Shown here: positions 19,121 through 44,900 of the stretch, piece by piece
How positions within the stretch are numbered: the first letter of the stretch is position 1
Layout: each line of letters starts with the position of its first letter
Assembly: GCF_002093745.1 (NCBI RefSeq)
Contig: NZ_MTSB01000003.1
Span: 1-64,000, forward strand
Length of the DNA: 64,000 bases
Source of the DNA: Pseudomonas graminis
GTDB taxonomy: Bacteria; Pseudomonadota; Gammaproteobacteria; Pseudomonadales; Pseudomonadaceae
Direction: 5' to 3'
Translations under genes and position numbers: made by a program
The notes under the pieces: model-generated
What the model saw: the letters and a program-made list of their open reading frames with translations, nothing else
The model's database searches: none
Told to the model about the DNA's origin: nothing

Positions 19121-20182
19121 TCACTGGGCAGGCCACACCGCATCGCGAGGGGTCATTTCCCCCATGGCGACTGCGATGAGGCGAGGCTCTTCATAAGGGT
19201 CCCGGGCATGCGCGACGAGCATGTTGTCGAGCATGATCAGGTCACCTTTCTGCCACTGGAATCTGACGGCGCAGGCCTCGTAGGCTTCACCGACCAGCGC
19301 CATGACGTGATCCTCGACAGGCGTGCCGTCGCCATAGCTGACCATGCGCGGCATGCGGTCTTCGCCGAACATGTCGAACAGGTCCTCGCGCATTTCTTCG
19401 CCCAGGCAGAACGGGTGATGCAGCTGGACCTGATTGAAAAAAGCTGCCTGGCCGGTCACCGGATGGCGAATCACCGCCGGGCAGCGCGTATGAATTTGCA
19501 GGGTGTCGGCGTCCAGCCACTCGAACGCCGTACCCTGCTCTCGGCACCTGGCCTCGACCACCTCGGGCCGGTCGGTGCCGAAAAAATCCTGCCAGCCTGG
19601 TTCTACGCCCGCCGTGAAGGTACGGCTGTAGCGCAGCGCCTTGCGCTCGAAGGTTTCAACCACCTCAGCGGGCAGTTGTAACAGCATCTGCCGAATATCC
19701 ACCAGCGGTGTGGCGCCGCCGACTTTCGAGGGCAGTTCACAGTAGAACCACTGCTTGCGTGGCCAGCTTTCCAGGTGTGAGCTTTCGTTGTGATAGAGGA
19801 TCATTTCCCGTTCCGGATACGGCGTGGAACGGTACACCCGACGGCCGCCTTCCTTTTTCGGCAGATCGCCGTACCCCCCGTAAAGACCGGGCGACAGCGC
19901 CTCCGCGAAATTCTCGAACAGCGCCACTGAGTCCAGGCCAAAACCGCGGAACAGGATCGCTCCGTGGCGGCACAGCAGTGACTCGATGGGCGCGCGATGT
20001 TCGCTGGCCCAGGCCAGCCCATCCAGTCCGGCGTCGGCCGGCTCGATGACAACCGGCAGGCTGCTGGTCGGATCCAGCAGTGACAGGCGCACCTTGGCAT
20101 CGAGATGGCCGTCGGGCCAGTGTACAGATTCGTCCTTGCTCGCCTGTCCGCAGACGGCTGAGGCGGTGGTGTCGAGGTTCAT
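19121..20182 (-). CDS. syrP: SyrP-type Fe(II)/2-oxoglutarate hydroxylase (TauD fold)
   Basis: 353 residues with a TauD/clavaminate-synthase-like layout: 'ILFRGFGL', then 'LYHNESSH' giving the H-x-E metal pair, then 'FYCELPSKVGGATPLVD', and the distal histidine in 'NMLVAHARDPY' with a nearby arginine for 2-oxoglutarate. SyrP in P. syringae beta-hydroxylates aspartate tethered to SyrE module 8. Gene position between syrD and syrB1 and the predicted acidic residue at position 8 fit the same job. The start is supported by GGGAG 7 nt upstream. It is divergent from syrB1 and has its own oriented operator 105 nt upstream. Confidence 0.88.
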   Translation of the reverse strand: MNLDTTASAVCGQASKDESVHWPDGHLDAKVRLSLLDPTSSLPVVIEPADAGLDGLAWASEHRAPIESLLCRHGAILFRGFGLDSVALFENFAEALSPGLYGGYGDLPKKEGGRRVYRSTPYPEREMILYHNESSHLESWPRKQWFYCELPSKVGGATPLVDIRQMLLQLPAEVVETFERKALRYSRTFTAGVEPGWQDFFGTDRPEVVEARCREQGTAFEWLDADTLQIHTRCPAVIRHPVTGQAAFFNQVQLHHPFCLGEEMREDLFDMFGEDRMPRMVSYGDGTPVEDHVMALVGEAYEACAVRFQWQKGDLIMLDNMLVAHARDPYEEPRLIAVAMGEMTPRDAVWPAQ

Positions 20183-20287
20183 GCGTAACTCCCGGGCGAT
20201 GGGTATCGAGGGGTGCGCCTGATCGAGAACCCTCCCGTACCAGCACGCAGCAACGCGAGCATGTAATCACCGCCTCAACGCCCTGTA

Positions 20288-20307
20288 TGTCACTGCAATT
20301 GGGGACA
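20288..20307 (-). promoter_or_regulatory. syr-syp box facing syrP
   Basis: On the minus strand TGTCCCCAATTGCAGTGACA. Both arms are perfect and the element ends 105 nt before the syrP ATG. Confidence 0.7.
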
Positions 20308-20368
20308 TCCGGACTCCCCGCACGTACCGGCCGCCAGCAGGCGCGCTGTCATGCACGCGTGCTTGAAG

Positions 20369-20388
20369 TGTCCCTATTTCCCTCGACA
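20369..20388 (+). promoter_or_regulatory. syr-syp box facing syrB1
   Basis: TGTCCCTATTTCCCTCGACA. Both arms are perfect and it ends 150 nt before the syrB1 ATG. Confidence 0.75.
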
Positions 20389-20538
20389 GACGCCGTTCGG
20401 GAATCGGTGCTGAAATGCGTTCGCTGCGCAGACAAGAGCCATTCTCAAGCCCCTCACACACTTCGATACGGGTTGCGGAATGTGGTTATCGGATGCGTCG
20501 CGCGCACTGCAACCAGCGATTGAACAGGAGCGTTATTC

Positions 20539-22389
20539 ATGTCGAAAACCCACACCGGGGGACGAGAGAACACCTCGTCCAGCCCATTGCGATCCGGCAC
20601 CTTGCTGCACGAACTATTCAGCGCACGGGCCAGCGAATTTCCCGAGCGGACCGCGGTGTCCGATGAAGCGCGAGCCGTCAGCTACGCCGAACTCGAAACA
20701 GCCTCCTCCAGCCTGGCGGCCAGCCTGCGCAAGCGCGGCGTCAAGGATGGCAGCCTGGTCGGCATGTGCCTTGACCGCGACGTCGATCTGGTGACGTGCC
20801 TGCTGGGTATTCTCAAGGCAGGCGGCGCGTATGTGCCGATTGATCCGGCTTACCCGGCCAAACGCATCGAGCACATCGTTCAGGACAGCGGACTGCAACT
20901 GGTCATCACGTCCCGGGACCTGTGCAGCCTTCCGAAAACACCGTCGCTCACCGTGCTGCCACTCAACGAGTTGCTGGCCGAAAAAGAGCCCGCCAATGTT
21001 TCGGCCAGCAGTGCCGATGCGACGCAAGCCCCGGCCTACGTGATTTACACCTCAGGCTCGACAGGCGAACCAAAAGGCGTACTGGTCACCCATGCCAACG
21101 TGAGCAGCCTGCTGGAAAGCACGCAGCGCGTGTTCAACTTCTCGCACACCGATGTGTGGTCAATGTTCCACTCCATCGGTTTTGACTTTTCGGTCTGGGA
21201 AGTCTGGGGTGCCCTTGCTCACGGTGGTCAGGTTGCCGTGGTGCCTTACGAGATTTCCCGCTCGCCTGAAACGTTCAGGCAGTGGCTGTCGACCAATCAG
21301 GTCACCGTGTTGAGCCAGACGCCGTCTGCCTTCCGCGGCCTCGATGAAGCTGATCGTCAGGCGCAGTCTCGTCTGGCGCTGCGTTACGTGGTGTTTGGCG
21401 GCGAAGCCTTGCCTGCGACAGTCTTGCGCCCTTGGGTGGAGCGTCATGGCGACGAGCTTCCTGCGCTCGTCAACATGTACGGCATCACCGAAGCCACAGT
21501 GCATACCACGCACAAGCGAGTACGTGGACAGGACCTCGAAACCTCGGCCATCGTCTCTGTCGGTGCGCCACTGGATGGCTGGAAACTGCACCTGCTCGAC
21601 GAGCAGCAACAGCCTGTTACCGGCCAGGCCACCGGTGAACTGTACATCGAAGGCGCAGGCCTGACCCTCGGTTACCTTAACCGTGAAGAACTCACCGCCG
21701 AACGATTCCTGACACTGCCGGACAGCGGCGTTCGGGTCTACCGCAGCGGCGATCTGATGAAGCGCGACATCAGCGGTGAATACCACTATGCCGGTCGCAG
21801 CGATCAACAGCTCAAAGTGCGTGGTTTCCGGATCGAAGCCGGTGAAGTCGAAGCCTGCCTGCAACTGAGCAGCCACGTCAGCGACAGCCATGTCATTGCG
21901 CACGATTACGGTCAAGGCGACCTGCGTCTGGTGGCGTACGTAGTGACCGGTGACGGCGAAGCCGGCGTGACCCCTGCCCTGCGCAGCGAACTGTCGGCGC
22001 TGGCCGCACAGCACTTGCCCGATTACATGCGTCCGTCAACCTACATCGCCCTGTCAGCGCTGCCGGTCACGGCCCACGGCAAGATCGACCGACAGCAGCT
22101 GCCTTGCCCGACCGAGGTCGGCAATACCGAACAGGCCGCCGAACAAAGCGGGTTGTCGGAGCCGGAGCGTCATGTGCTCAAGGTCTGGTCGGATGACATC
22201 GGCCTCAAGGGCATTGGCCTGAACGATGACTTCTTCGATCACGGCGGCACTTCGCTGGCGTTGATCCGTTCGCTGTCGCTGCTCAAGTCTCACTATCGAA
22301 TCGATCTCAATCCAGGCGTTCTCGCTAACGGTGCCACCGCCAAGGTGCTTGCCGATTGCATTCAGACCTCCATCGCCAACGCGCATTGA
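20539..22389 (+). CDS. syrB1: SyrB1: stand-alone Thr adenylation-thiolation protein
   Basis: 616 residues: an A domain ('[11 protein letters not shown]' near 172, 'FDFSVWEVW' near 215) followed by a carrier domain with the phosphopantetheine serine in '[10 protein letters not shown]' (Ser about 572). My reading of the specificity signature is DFWSVGMVH, a Thr-type code. SyrB1 activates L-Thr and holds it as a thioester for chlorination by SyrB2. There is no C or TE domain, as expected for a trans-loading unit. AGGAG lies 8 nt before the ATG. It forms an operon with syrB2 (17 nt gap) and syrC. Confidence 0.95.
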   Translation: MSKTHTGGRENTSSSPLRSGTLLHELFSARASEFPERTAVSDEARAVSYAELETASSSLAASLRKRGVKDGSLVGMCLDRDVDLVTCLLGILKAGGAYVPIDPAYPAKRIEHIVQDSGLQLVITSRDLCSLPKTPSLTVLPLNELLAEKEPANVSASSADATQAPAYVIYTSGSTGEPKGVLVTHANVSSLLESTQRVFNFSHTDVWSMFHSIGFDFSVWEVWGALAHGGQVAVVPYEISRSPETFRQWLSTNQVTVLSQTPSAFRGLDEADRQAQSRLALRYVVFGGEALPATVLRPWVERHGDELPALVNMYGITEATVHTTHKRVRGQDLETSAIVSVGAPLDGWKLHLLDEQQQPVTGQATGELYIEGAGLTLGYLNREELTAERFLTLPDSGVRVYRSGDLMKRDISGEYHYAGRSDQQLKVRGFRIEAGEVEACLQLSSHVSDSHVIAHDYGQGDLRLVAYVVTGDGEAGVTPALRSELSALAAQHLPDYMRPSTYIALSALPVTAHGKIDRQQLPCPTEVGNTEQAAEQSGLSEPERHVLKVWSDDIGLKGIGLNDDFFDHGGTSLALIRSLSLLKSHYRIDLNPGVLANGATAKVLADCIQTSIANAH

Positions 22390-22406
22390 TCAAAAGGAAC
22401 ATCATC

Positions 22407-23348
22407 ATGACTGAAGTTGCAGTCAAGCAGTTTCACCTCACCAAAGAAGAGCGTGAGACGTTCGAAAAAAATGGTTTCATCGGCCCGTTCACGGCTTACG
22501 ACCAGGACGAAATGAAAGAAATCTGGAAGCGCACACGCCTGCGCCTGCTGGACCGCAGCCATGCGGCCTATCAGGACCTGGACGCGATTTCCGGTGCCAC
22601 CAACATCGCCAACTATGACCGTCACCTGGACGACGAATTCCTGGCCGATCACATCTGTCGTGCCGAGATCTGCGACCGGGTGCAAAGCATTCTGGGGCCG
22701 GATGTACTGTGCTGGCGCACCGAGTTCTTCCCGAAATACCCGGGCGATGAAGGCACCGACTGGCACCAGGCCGACACCTTTGCCAACGCGTCGGGCAAGC
22801 CGCAGATCATCTGGCCGGAAAACGAAGACTTCGGTGGCACCATCACCGTCTGGACGGCCTTCACCGACGTCAACATCGCCAACGGCTGCCTGCAATTCAT
22901 TCCAGGCACGCAGAACAGCATGAATTACGACGAAACCAAACGCATGAGCTATTCGCCCGAGTCTTCCAACTCGGTGGTGAAAGACGGCGTGCGCCGTGGT
23001 TTCTTCGGCTATGACTATCGCCAGTTGCAGATTGACGAAGACTGGAAACCGGACGAAGCCAGCGCCGTGCCGATCCAGATGAAAGCCGGCCAGTTCGTGA
23101 TTTTCTGGTCGACCCTGATGCACGCATCCTACCCGCACAGCGGCGAATCCCAGGACATGCGCATGGGCTTCGCCTCCCGCTATGTACCGTCATTCGTCAA
23201 GATCTACCCGGATTCCGATCACATCGAGGAATACGGCGGCAAGATCAGCCTGGAAAAGTACGGCGCAGTGCAGGTCATCGGCGACACCACACCTGACTAC
23301 AACCGTCTGGTCACCGAGACCACGCGTGGCAAGAAATTCAGGGAATAA
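22407..23348 (+). CDS. syrB2: SyrB2: non-heme Fe(II)/2OG threonine 4-chlorinase
   Basis: 313 residues from the ATG at 22407 (AAAGGA upstream); a frame extension to 22356 runs into syrB1 and is rejected. The metal site reads H-x-A ('DWHQADTF', His about 120, Ala about 122) instead of H-x-D/E, the hallmark that leaves room for chloride in halogenases. The second iron histidine is in '[11 protein letters not shown]' (about 239) and the 2OG arginine in 'GFASRYVPS' (about 258). Numbering is offset by four from published SyrB2 (H116, A118, H235, R254). It chlorinates C4 of Thr bound to SyrB1. Confidence 0.96.
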   Translation: MTEVAVKQFHLTKEERETFEKNGFIGPFTAYDQDEMKEIWKRTRLRLLDRSHAAYQDLDAISGATNIANYDRHLDDEFLADHICRAEICDRVQSILGPDVLCWRTEFFPKYPGDEGTDWHQADTFANASGKPQIIWPENEDFGGTITVWTAFTDVNIANGCLQFIPGTQNSMNYDETKRMSYSPESSNSVVKDGVRRGFFGYDYRQLQIDEDWKPDEASAVPIQMKAGQFVIFWSTLMHASYPHSGESQDMRMGFASRYVPSFVKIYPDSDHIEEYGGKISLEKYGAVQVIGDTTPDYNRLVTETTRGKKFRE

Positions 23349-23352
23349 CTTC

Positions 23353-23372
23353 CCCGGCGGAAGGTCGCCGGG
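23353..23372 (+). repeat. Intercistronic hairpin between syrB2 and syrC
   Basis: CCCGGCG-GAAGGT-CGCCGGG is a perfect 7-bp GC stem starting 5 nt after the syrB2 stop. There is no T run, so read-through into syrC is expected; it could attenuate syrC or stabilise the upstream mRNA. Confidence 0.5.
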
Positions 23373-23394
23373 ATGATTTGAAAGGAGCTCTACC

Positions 23395-24603
23395 ATGTCC
23401 AAATCCACTGACGCGGCAACGCGATTGTGCGAGGCGGTCAGGATGCTTCGGCACCTGGCGATCAACCTCCCTGAACCGGTCCGGATCAGTTTTCTGGGGG
23501 CAGACGATGATCAGGCGATCACCGCCTGCCCTGCTACAACGGCCACCCAGCAAGCGGTGAGCCGTGCTTTCGAGCGTATCGGTGTGTCCCTGCCGGACTA
23601 TCGGCACGATGCCAGAGAGCAGTTGTCATCCTTCGAGTTGTTCATCAGCAGAACGATCAGTGCAGCGCTGGCATTCGACTATGGCCTGTTCGGCAATGAC
23701 GGTCCCGACGAAGCGTCCAGCGCCGTGATTCAGCAGTTCGACTTCAGTGCTGCGCCGCGAGGTATTGCGACGTCGAGCCTGATCACCCGCGACGGGGTGC
23801 TGCTGAACACCTATGCCAGCGCCAATCGGCGGCTGCCTCCCATCGTCCTGGCCCTGCCCTGCGGTTTGCCGTTCGAGCTTTGCCAGGAATGGTTCCAGTT
23901 GCTGGGCGAGCGCTATTTCGTCATGGCCTGGGAAACCCGGGGACTGTTCGGTGCGTGCATCGATTTTGATCGACTTGCCGTAGACACTGAGGCCCAGGTG
24001 GCCGATCTGTTCGCGGTGATGGATCACTTTGGCCACGCCAGCGCGCACCTGATGGGCATTTGCGGCGGTGCCGTCATCGCGCTGTGTGCGGCGGCAACGC
24101 ATACTGAACGGGTTCGCTCGCTGAGCCTCTGGCACGGCGATTACAGCCTGGCGGATGACGCCTTGCGTACGCCCCATCAGCGCAACTTCGAATGGCTGAT
24201 GGAGGCTGCTGCAACGGATCGCGATGAAGCACGCGACCTGCAGACACTGTTCGTCGATCAGGCCACGCTGGTCACCACGCCACAGGCGATTGCTCACGTG
24301 GCGCTCTATCCCTACGTCAATGCAGAACTGTTTTATCGCTATGCACGGCTCAACGACGCACTGAACAAGACCGCATTGCTCTCGATTCTGGGGCAGGTCT
24401 CGGTACCGACACTGGTGGTCGCCGGCGACAGTGATCAGACCACCCACATTGACGGTTCGCGTCATGTGGCCCAGGCCATCGAGGGTGCGCACCTGCACAT
24501 CGAAGAGAACGGCTCACACCTGGCGTTCTTCGAACACGCGTCACGGTCGTGCGCCACCGCCTTTCGCTTTATGGATTCAGTGCTGGAACCCGCGCTGGTC
24601 TGA
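23395..24603 (+). CDS. syrC: SyrC: aminoacyl shuttle (alpha/beta-hydrolase fold, Cys nucleophile)
   Basis: 402 residues with an alpha/beta-hydrolase fold. The nucleophile elbow is 'GICGGA' with Cys about 223 in place of Ser, and the acid and histidine are in 'VVAGDSDQTTH' and 'EENGSHLAFFEH'. SyrC moves Cl-Thr from SyrB1 to the last carrier domain of SyrE by way of its active-site cysteine. The last module of the synthetase here has no A domain, so SyrC is required. AAGGAG lies 8 nt upstream. The operon ends in a bidirectional terminator. Confidence 0.93.
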   Translation: MSKSTDAATRLCEAVRMLRHLAINLPEPVRISFLGADDDQAITACPATTATQQAVSRAFERIGVSLPDYRHDAREQLSSFELFISRTISAALAFDYGLFGNDGPDEASSAVIQQFDFSAAPRGIATSSLITRDGVLLNTYASANRRLPPIVLALPCGLPFELCQEWFQLLGERYFVMAWETRGLFGACIDFDRLAVDTEAQVADLFAVMDHFGHASAHLMGICGGAVIALCAAATHTERVRSLSLWHGDYSLADDALRTPHQRNFEWLMEAAATDRDEARDLQTLFVDQATLVTTPQAIAHVALYPYVNAELFYRYARLNDALNKTALLSILGQVSVPTLVVAGDSDQTTHIDGSRHVAQAIEGAHLHIEENGSHLAFFEHASRSCATAFRFMDSVLEPALV

Positions 24604-24617
24604 CGTCAGGCTTATCC

Positions 24618-24662
24618 CAAAAAAGGCTCCAGGCGGAGGATGATCGCCTGGAGCCTTTTCTT
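24618..24662. terminator. Bidirectional terminator between syrC and the AspH-like gene
   Basis: GGCTCCAGGCG (24625-24635) pairs perfectly with CGCCTGGAGCC (24645-24655), flanked by an A run on the left and TTTTCTT on the right, so it can stop transcription from both convergent genes. Confidence 0.9.
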
Positions 24663-24690
24663 GAGGTGCGTTTATTCCGGACAGCTGGAA

Positions 24691-25308
24691 TCAGGCGTGG
24701 CCAACCATGTGTTGTTCACGTTCGAATTCCATGTACATCACGGTCCTGACCGACGTTGAGGCATTGACCGCAAAGTGGTCAAGCGAGCCGTCGAAGATCA
24801 TCAGGTTGCCGTTGTTGCTCTGCTGGAACTCACCGTTGACGTTCAGGTAGTTGTAATTGTTCTGCTCGGGGGCATCGATGGTCAGTTGCATGTGCAGAAT
24901 GCCCTCTGCCCACGTGTCGCCGTGCGAGTGAGTGCCCAGAAACACATTGGGTTCCAGTCGCAACAACGCACACAGCTTGATGCCCGGCGTCTTGCTCAAC
25001 AATTCGAGCGTGCGCGGCATGGCGGCCTGAGCGTAAGGGATGGCCTGATCGTAGGCCACCAGCGCGTACTGGGTCCATTTGGTGATCAACTGGTCGTTGT
25101 CCCCCCATCCCCACAACCAGCCGTATTCGCCGCCCTCATTGATATGAGCGGTCATTTCTTCGACAAGCTCGGTGATGGACTTGTTGACGCGGTTGATTTC
25201 GAGTGTGGGGGCGTTGAGGGCGAGAAACTCCTCACGAATGACCTCCCAATGATTGGCCAGCTCTGCAAGTTGCGGAAAACGGCTGGGTTCATAGAACGAC
25301 GGGCGCAT
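24691..25308 (-). CDS. Aspartyl/asparaginyl beta-hydroxylase (AspH) family protein
   Basis: 205 residues matching the short bacterial AspH fold: 'GTHSHGDTWAEGILHMQL' (125-142) carries the first iron histidine (probably H139), and 'FDGSLDHFAVNASTSVR' (172-188) carries the second (H178) and the 2OG arginine (R188). The family uses a two-histidine iron site. AAGGAGGTG precedes the ATG. It is divergent from the mycin synthetase and shares its promoter region. P. syringae has a remote AspH that was tested beside SyrP for Asp hydroxylation; here an AspH-type enzyme sits inside the cluster. Its substrate could be Asp8, another carrier-bound residue, or free amino acid; the sequence does not decide. 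Confidence 0.85.
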   Translation of the reverse strand: MRPSFYEPSRFPQLAELANHWEVIREEFLALNAPTLEINRVNKSITELVEEMTAHINEGGEYGWLWGWGDNDQLITKWTQYALVAYDQAIPYAQAAMPRTLELLSKTPGIKLCALLRLEPNVFLGTHSHGDTWAEGILHMQLTIDAPEQNNYNYLNVNGEFQQSNNGNLMIFDGSLDHFAVNASTSVRTVMYMEFEREQHMVGHA

Positions 25309-25746
25309 GGCACCTCCTTCATCAGCATTGGAGTCAACGACCTTCCTGCGCAGAGAGGTCGCCGGAATCGCGACGCACCTGCGCAGCGATCAGGCTATTT
25401 GACCTGCGCCAACTGAGGCTGTCTGCCATAGGAATTGGTTACAACGCCCGCCTTGTACCCACGCGATACGCCTTGAGTTTGTCCCTGCTTCCGACGACAG
25501 ACAGTCCCCGGGTGATCCTCTAATTTTCAGTCATTGCTTGCCGGTCGCGCCCGGGATTCGAGAACGAGGGAACTGCACAGTCACGCATGTTCCGTCCGCT
25601 TCAACGGATCACTGACTGCAACCGCCGAAACGATTTTTGATTGACCTTCATGATTCGTCGCGTTCATGGGCACAGCCCGCATTGCAGCCGGCCGGCCCAC
25701 CGGACGAGACGAGCCTTCACTGACTGCGCGATACAGGTGATCCCAA
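25309..25746. other. Divergent promoter region AspH-like gene / mycin synthetase
   Basis: No gene is supported in these 438 bp. The one clear element is the syr-syp box at 25480-25499, which could serve both directions. An AGGTGA ribosome site lies before the NRPS ATG. Confidence 0.65.
25480..25499 (+). promoter_or_regulatory. syr-syp box upstream of the mycin NRPS
   Basis: TGTCCCTGCTTCCGACGACA, both arms perfect. It faces the synthetase with 247 nt to the ATG, and is 171 nt from the divergent AspH-like start. Confidence 0.72.
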
Positions 25747-41911
<16,165 letters not shown>

Positions 41912-41919
<8 letters not shown>

Positions 41920-44900
41920 ATTGAACGACCGTAACGTTAGCCTCGAACAGCTCAAACGCGCCGCCCTGCTGCGCCTCCTCCAACAGCGTGGCGCAGCGAA
42001 GGCCGAGCAGGCTCCGCTCGATGTGATCGAACCGGCGGATCGCAGCGCCCCGCTACCGTTGTCGTTCTCGCAGCAGCGGCTGTGGTTTCTCGATCAACTG
42101 GACCCGACTGCCAGCGCGGCCTACCACATTCCTGCTGCGCTACGCCTCACAGGCGAGCTGAACAAGCCCGCATTGCAGGCCGCACTCGATCAACTGGTGG
42201 CCAGGCACGAAAGCCTGCGCACCACCTTCGAACGCCACGGCGAACAGCCGGTGCAGGTCATTGCCCCGGCGGACTGCGGTTTTGCACTGATCGAGGAAGA
42301 CCTGCGCGCGCTTTCGCCGGAACAGGCCCGATTGAGCGCCACCCGGATCAGCGACGCCGAAGCGGCCGCCCCGTTCGACCTGCTCAAAGGACCGCTGATA
42401 CGTGGCCGCATGTTGCAGTTGGGCGATGAAGAACACCTGCTGTTGATCACCCAGCATCACATCATCTCCGACGGTTGGTCCATCGAAGTGCTGGTCAAGG
42501 AGTTTTCGGCGCTGTATCAGGCCCATGTCGAACTTCAGCCGAATCCATTGCCGCCCCTGCCGGTCCAGTACGCCGACTATGCCGCCTGGCAGCGTCAGCG
42601 CATGGACGGTGAGCGACTGACGCCACACATCGAATTCTGGCGTGACCATCTGAGCGGCGCCCCTGCACTGCTGAACATGCCGACCGACAGGCCTCGTCCG
42701 CCCGTACAGAGTTACGAAGGCAGCACCCTGACGTTCAGCCTGCCCCTGGATCTGTCCCGGGCCATCTCGACGTTCGCCCGGTTGCGGGCAGCCACCCCGT
42801 TCATGACCCTGATGGCCGCCTGGGCCGTGTTGTTGACGCGCATCAGTGGTCAGCAGGACGTGGTGATCGGCACCGTGGCCGCGAACCGTGACAGGCAAGA
42901 CGTGCAGGCACTGATCGGCTTCTTCGCCAACACCCTGGCCTTGCGCGTCAGGCTCGACGCCGACCCGACGCTGGATGAGGTCATGGCTCAGGTGCGCAAC
43001 CTGATGCTGGAGTCTTCACGCTATCAGGACACGCCCTTCGACCTGGTGGTCGAAGCCCTCAAGCCGCCACGCAGCGCCAGCCACAGTCCGGTCTTTCAGA
43101 CCATGCTCTACACCAACGCCGGTGGCGATGCCGAGGCACTTCAGTTGCCGGGCCTGGCCCTGGAGTTTCTGTCATCACGCCAGGAAGACACCCAGCACGA
43201 CCTGTCGCTGCATATCGGTGACAACGACGAGCAACTGGTGTGCAGCCTGTCTTATTCCACCGCGCTGTTCGACACCTCGACCATCGAGCGGCTTGCCCAG
43301 CGCTTCGAGCGCGTGCTGCGGCATTTCACCGACGCACCGCAAACCCGGATCGGCGAGCTTGACCTGGACCCCGGCCTTGCACTGCCTGCGGTGCAGCCGG
43401 TAGAGCAACATCCTGTTGATACACCGCTGTCCTTCCACCAGGAGCGTATCTGGTTCGTCGACACCTTTGAAACCGGTTACCTGTACGACGCCAACCCGAT
43501 CTATCACAACGTGCCGCTGTTGCTGGAACTCAGCGGGAAAATTGATCAGCAGGCATTGCAGACCGCACTTGACGGCCTGCTGGTGCGTCATGAAATCCTT
43601 CGCTGCCGGGTGTTGAGCGATGGCGCTCGTGCCTGGCAACGTTTCGAACCAGCTGCCGAGTGGCCCCTGAATCTGTTGCGCGCAGCCGCTGGCCAACGCA
43701 CCGCCGTGGCGCTGGAAGATGCCCGCCAGCCACTGCCTATGGACGGTGGCAGTCTGATCAGGGCAACGCTGGTGCAGGATGACAGCCAGGACGCCGTGCT
43801 GGCCATTACCGTTCACCACTTGCTGGCCGACCGCGCTTCGATGCAGCTCATCCGACGCGATCTGCTGGAGCTGTATGAAGCGGCCTGCCAGGCTCGTCCG
43901 CCGCAGCTTCCGGAACTGACGGTGGCTTACCGCGACTTCGCGCAATGGCAACGTCAATTGCCCGCTGCCGCACGGGAAACATTGCGCTCATTCTGGGCCT
44001 ACCAGTTGCGCGGCAAGCTGCAACCTATGGAAATGCCGCTGAACCGCCCTCGTGCGGCGGTTCACGTGTTCACGCCAGCCACCCATTCGTTTGCCCTTAC
44101 CGAGCAACAGGTTCAACGGATCGAGCAGGCGGCCCGGCGTGCCGGCATTACCGGCGAAGGGCTGGCATTGAGCGCGTTCATGGCCCTGCTGCGTCGCTAC
44201 ACCGGGCATGAGGAACTGGTGGTCGGCACCGCCGCAGCCTGCCGTGAAGCGCCTGAACTGCAAGACATTGTCGGGCCGGTGAGCAACCTGCTGGTGCTGC
44301 GCGGTGCCTGTGACGAGGCAACGTCGCTGCAGGCGTTACTGGCACAGACCGCAGGCCGACTGGCGCAGGCTTACAAACATCGCTTCATGCAGTTCGACCA
44401 GTTGGTGCTGGCGCTCAACCCCGCCAAGGACATGAGCCGCACCGCCCTGTTTGATGTGCTGTTCAATTTCGAGCGCGTTCAGGACACTTCCGTGAACGTC
44501 GCCGACCTGACCGTGCGCACGCTGGAAACCAACCTGGGCTATGGCAAGAACGACTTGCACCTGTTGATGGCCGCGGGCGAACGTCAATGGCAAGGTCACA
44601 TGACCTATAACGCCGATATGTTCGATGAAAGCTTTATCGCCCAGCTGATGCAGCATTACCTGCGCCTGCTCGAGGCGTTCGCCGACGCCCCGGAACAGCG
44701 AGTGGACGACGTCGCGCTGCTGAGCGAAGAAGAGCAACGTGTTCAGACCCTCGACTGGAACGACACCGAAGCGGCTTACCCGGAAAACGCAACGCTGCAA
44801 CACCTGTTCGAGAATCAGGTACAGGCCACACCGGACCGGATTGCGGTCAACAGCGAATCGGGCAGCCTGACCTATCAGGAACTCAACCGTCGCGCCAACC

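Larger units (their letters stand above)
20183..20538. other. Divergent promoter region syrP / syrB1
   Basis: No gene. It contains two perfect TGTC-N12-GACA operators in opposite orientation, 20288-20307 facing syrP and 20369-20388 facing syrB1, about 60 bp apart. Confidence 0.75.

Noticed and set aside
22356..22406. Longer N-terminus for SyrB2
   Set aside because: The extra 17 residues overlap syrB1 and lack a ribosome site; the ATG at 22407 has AAAGGA and gives the normal SyrB2 length.
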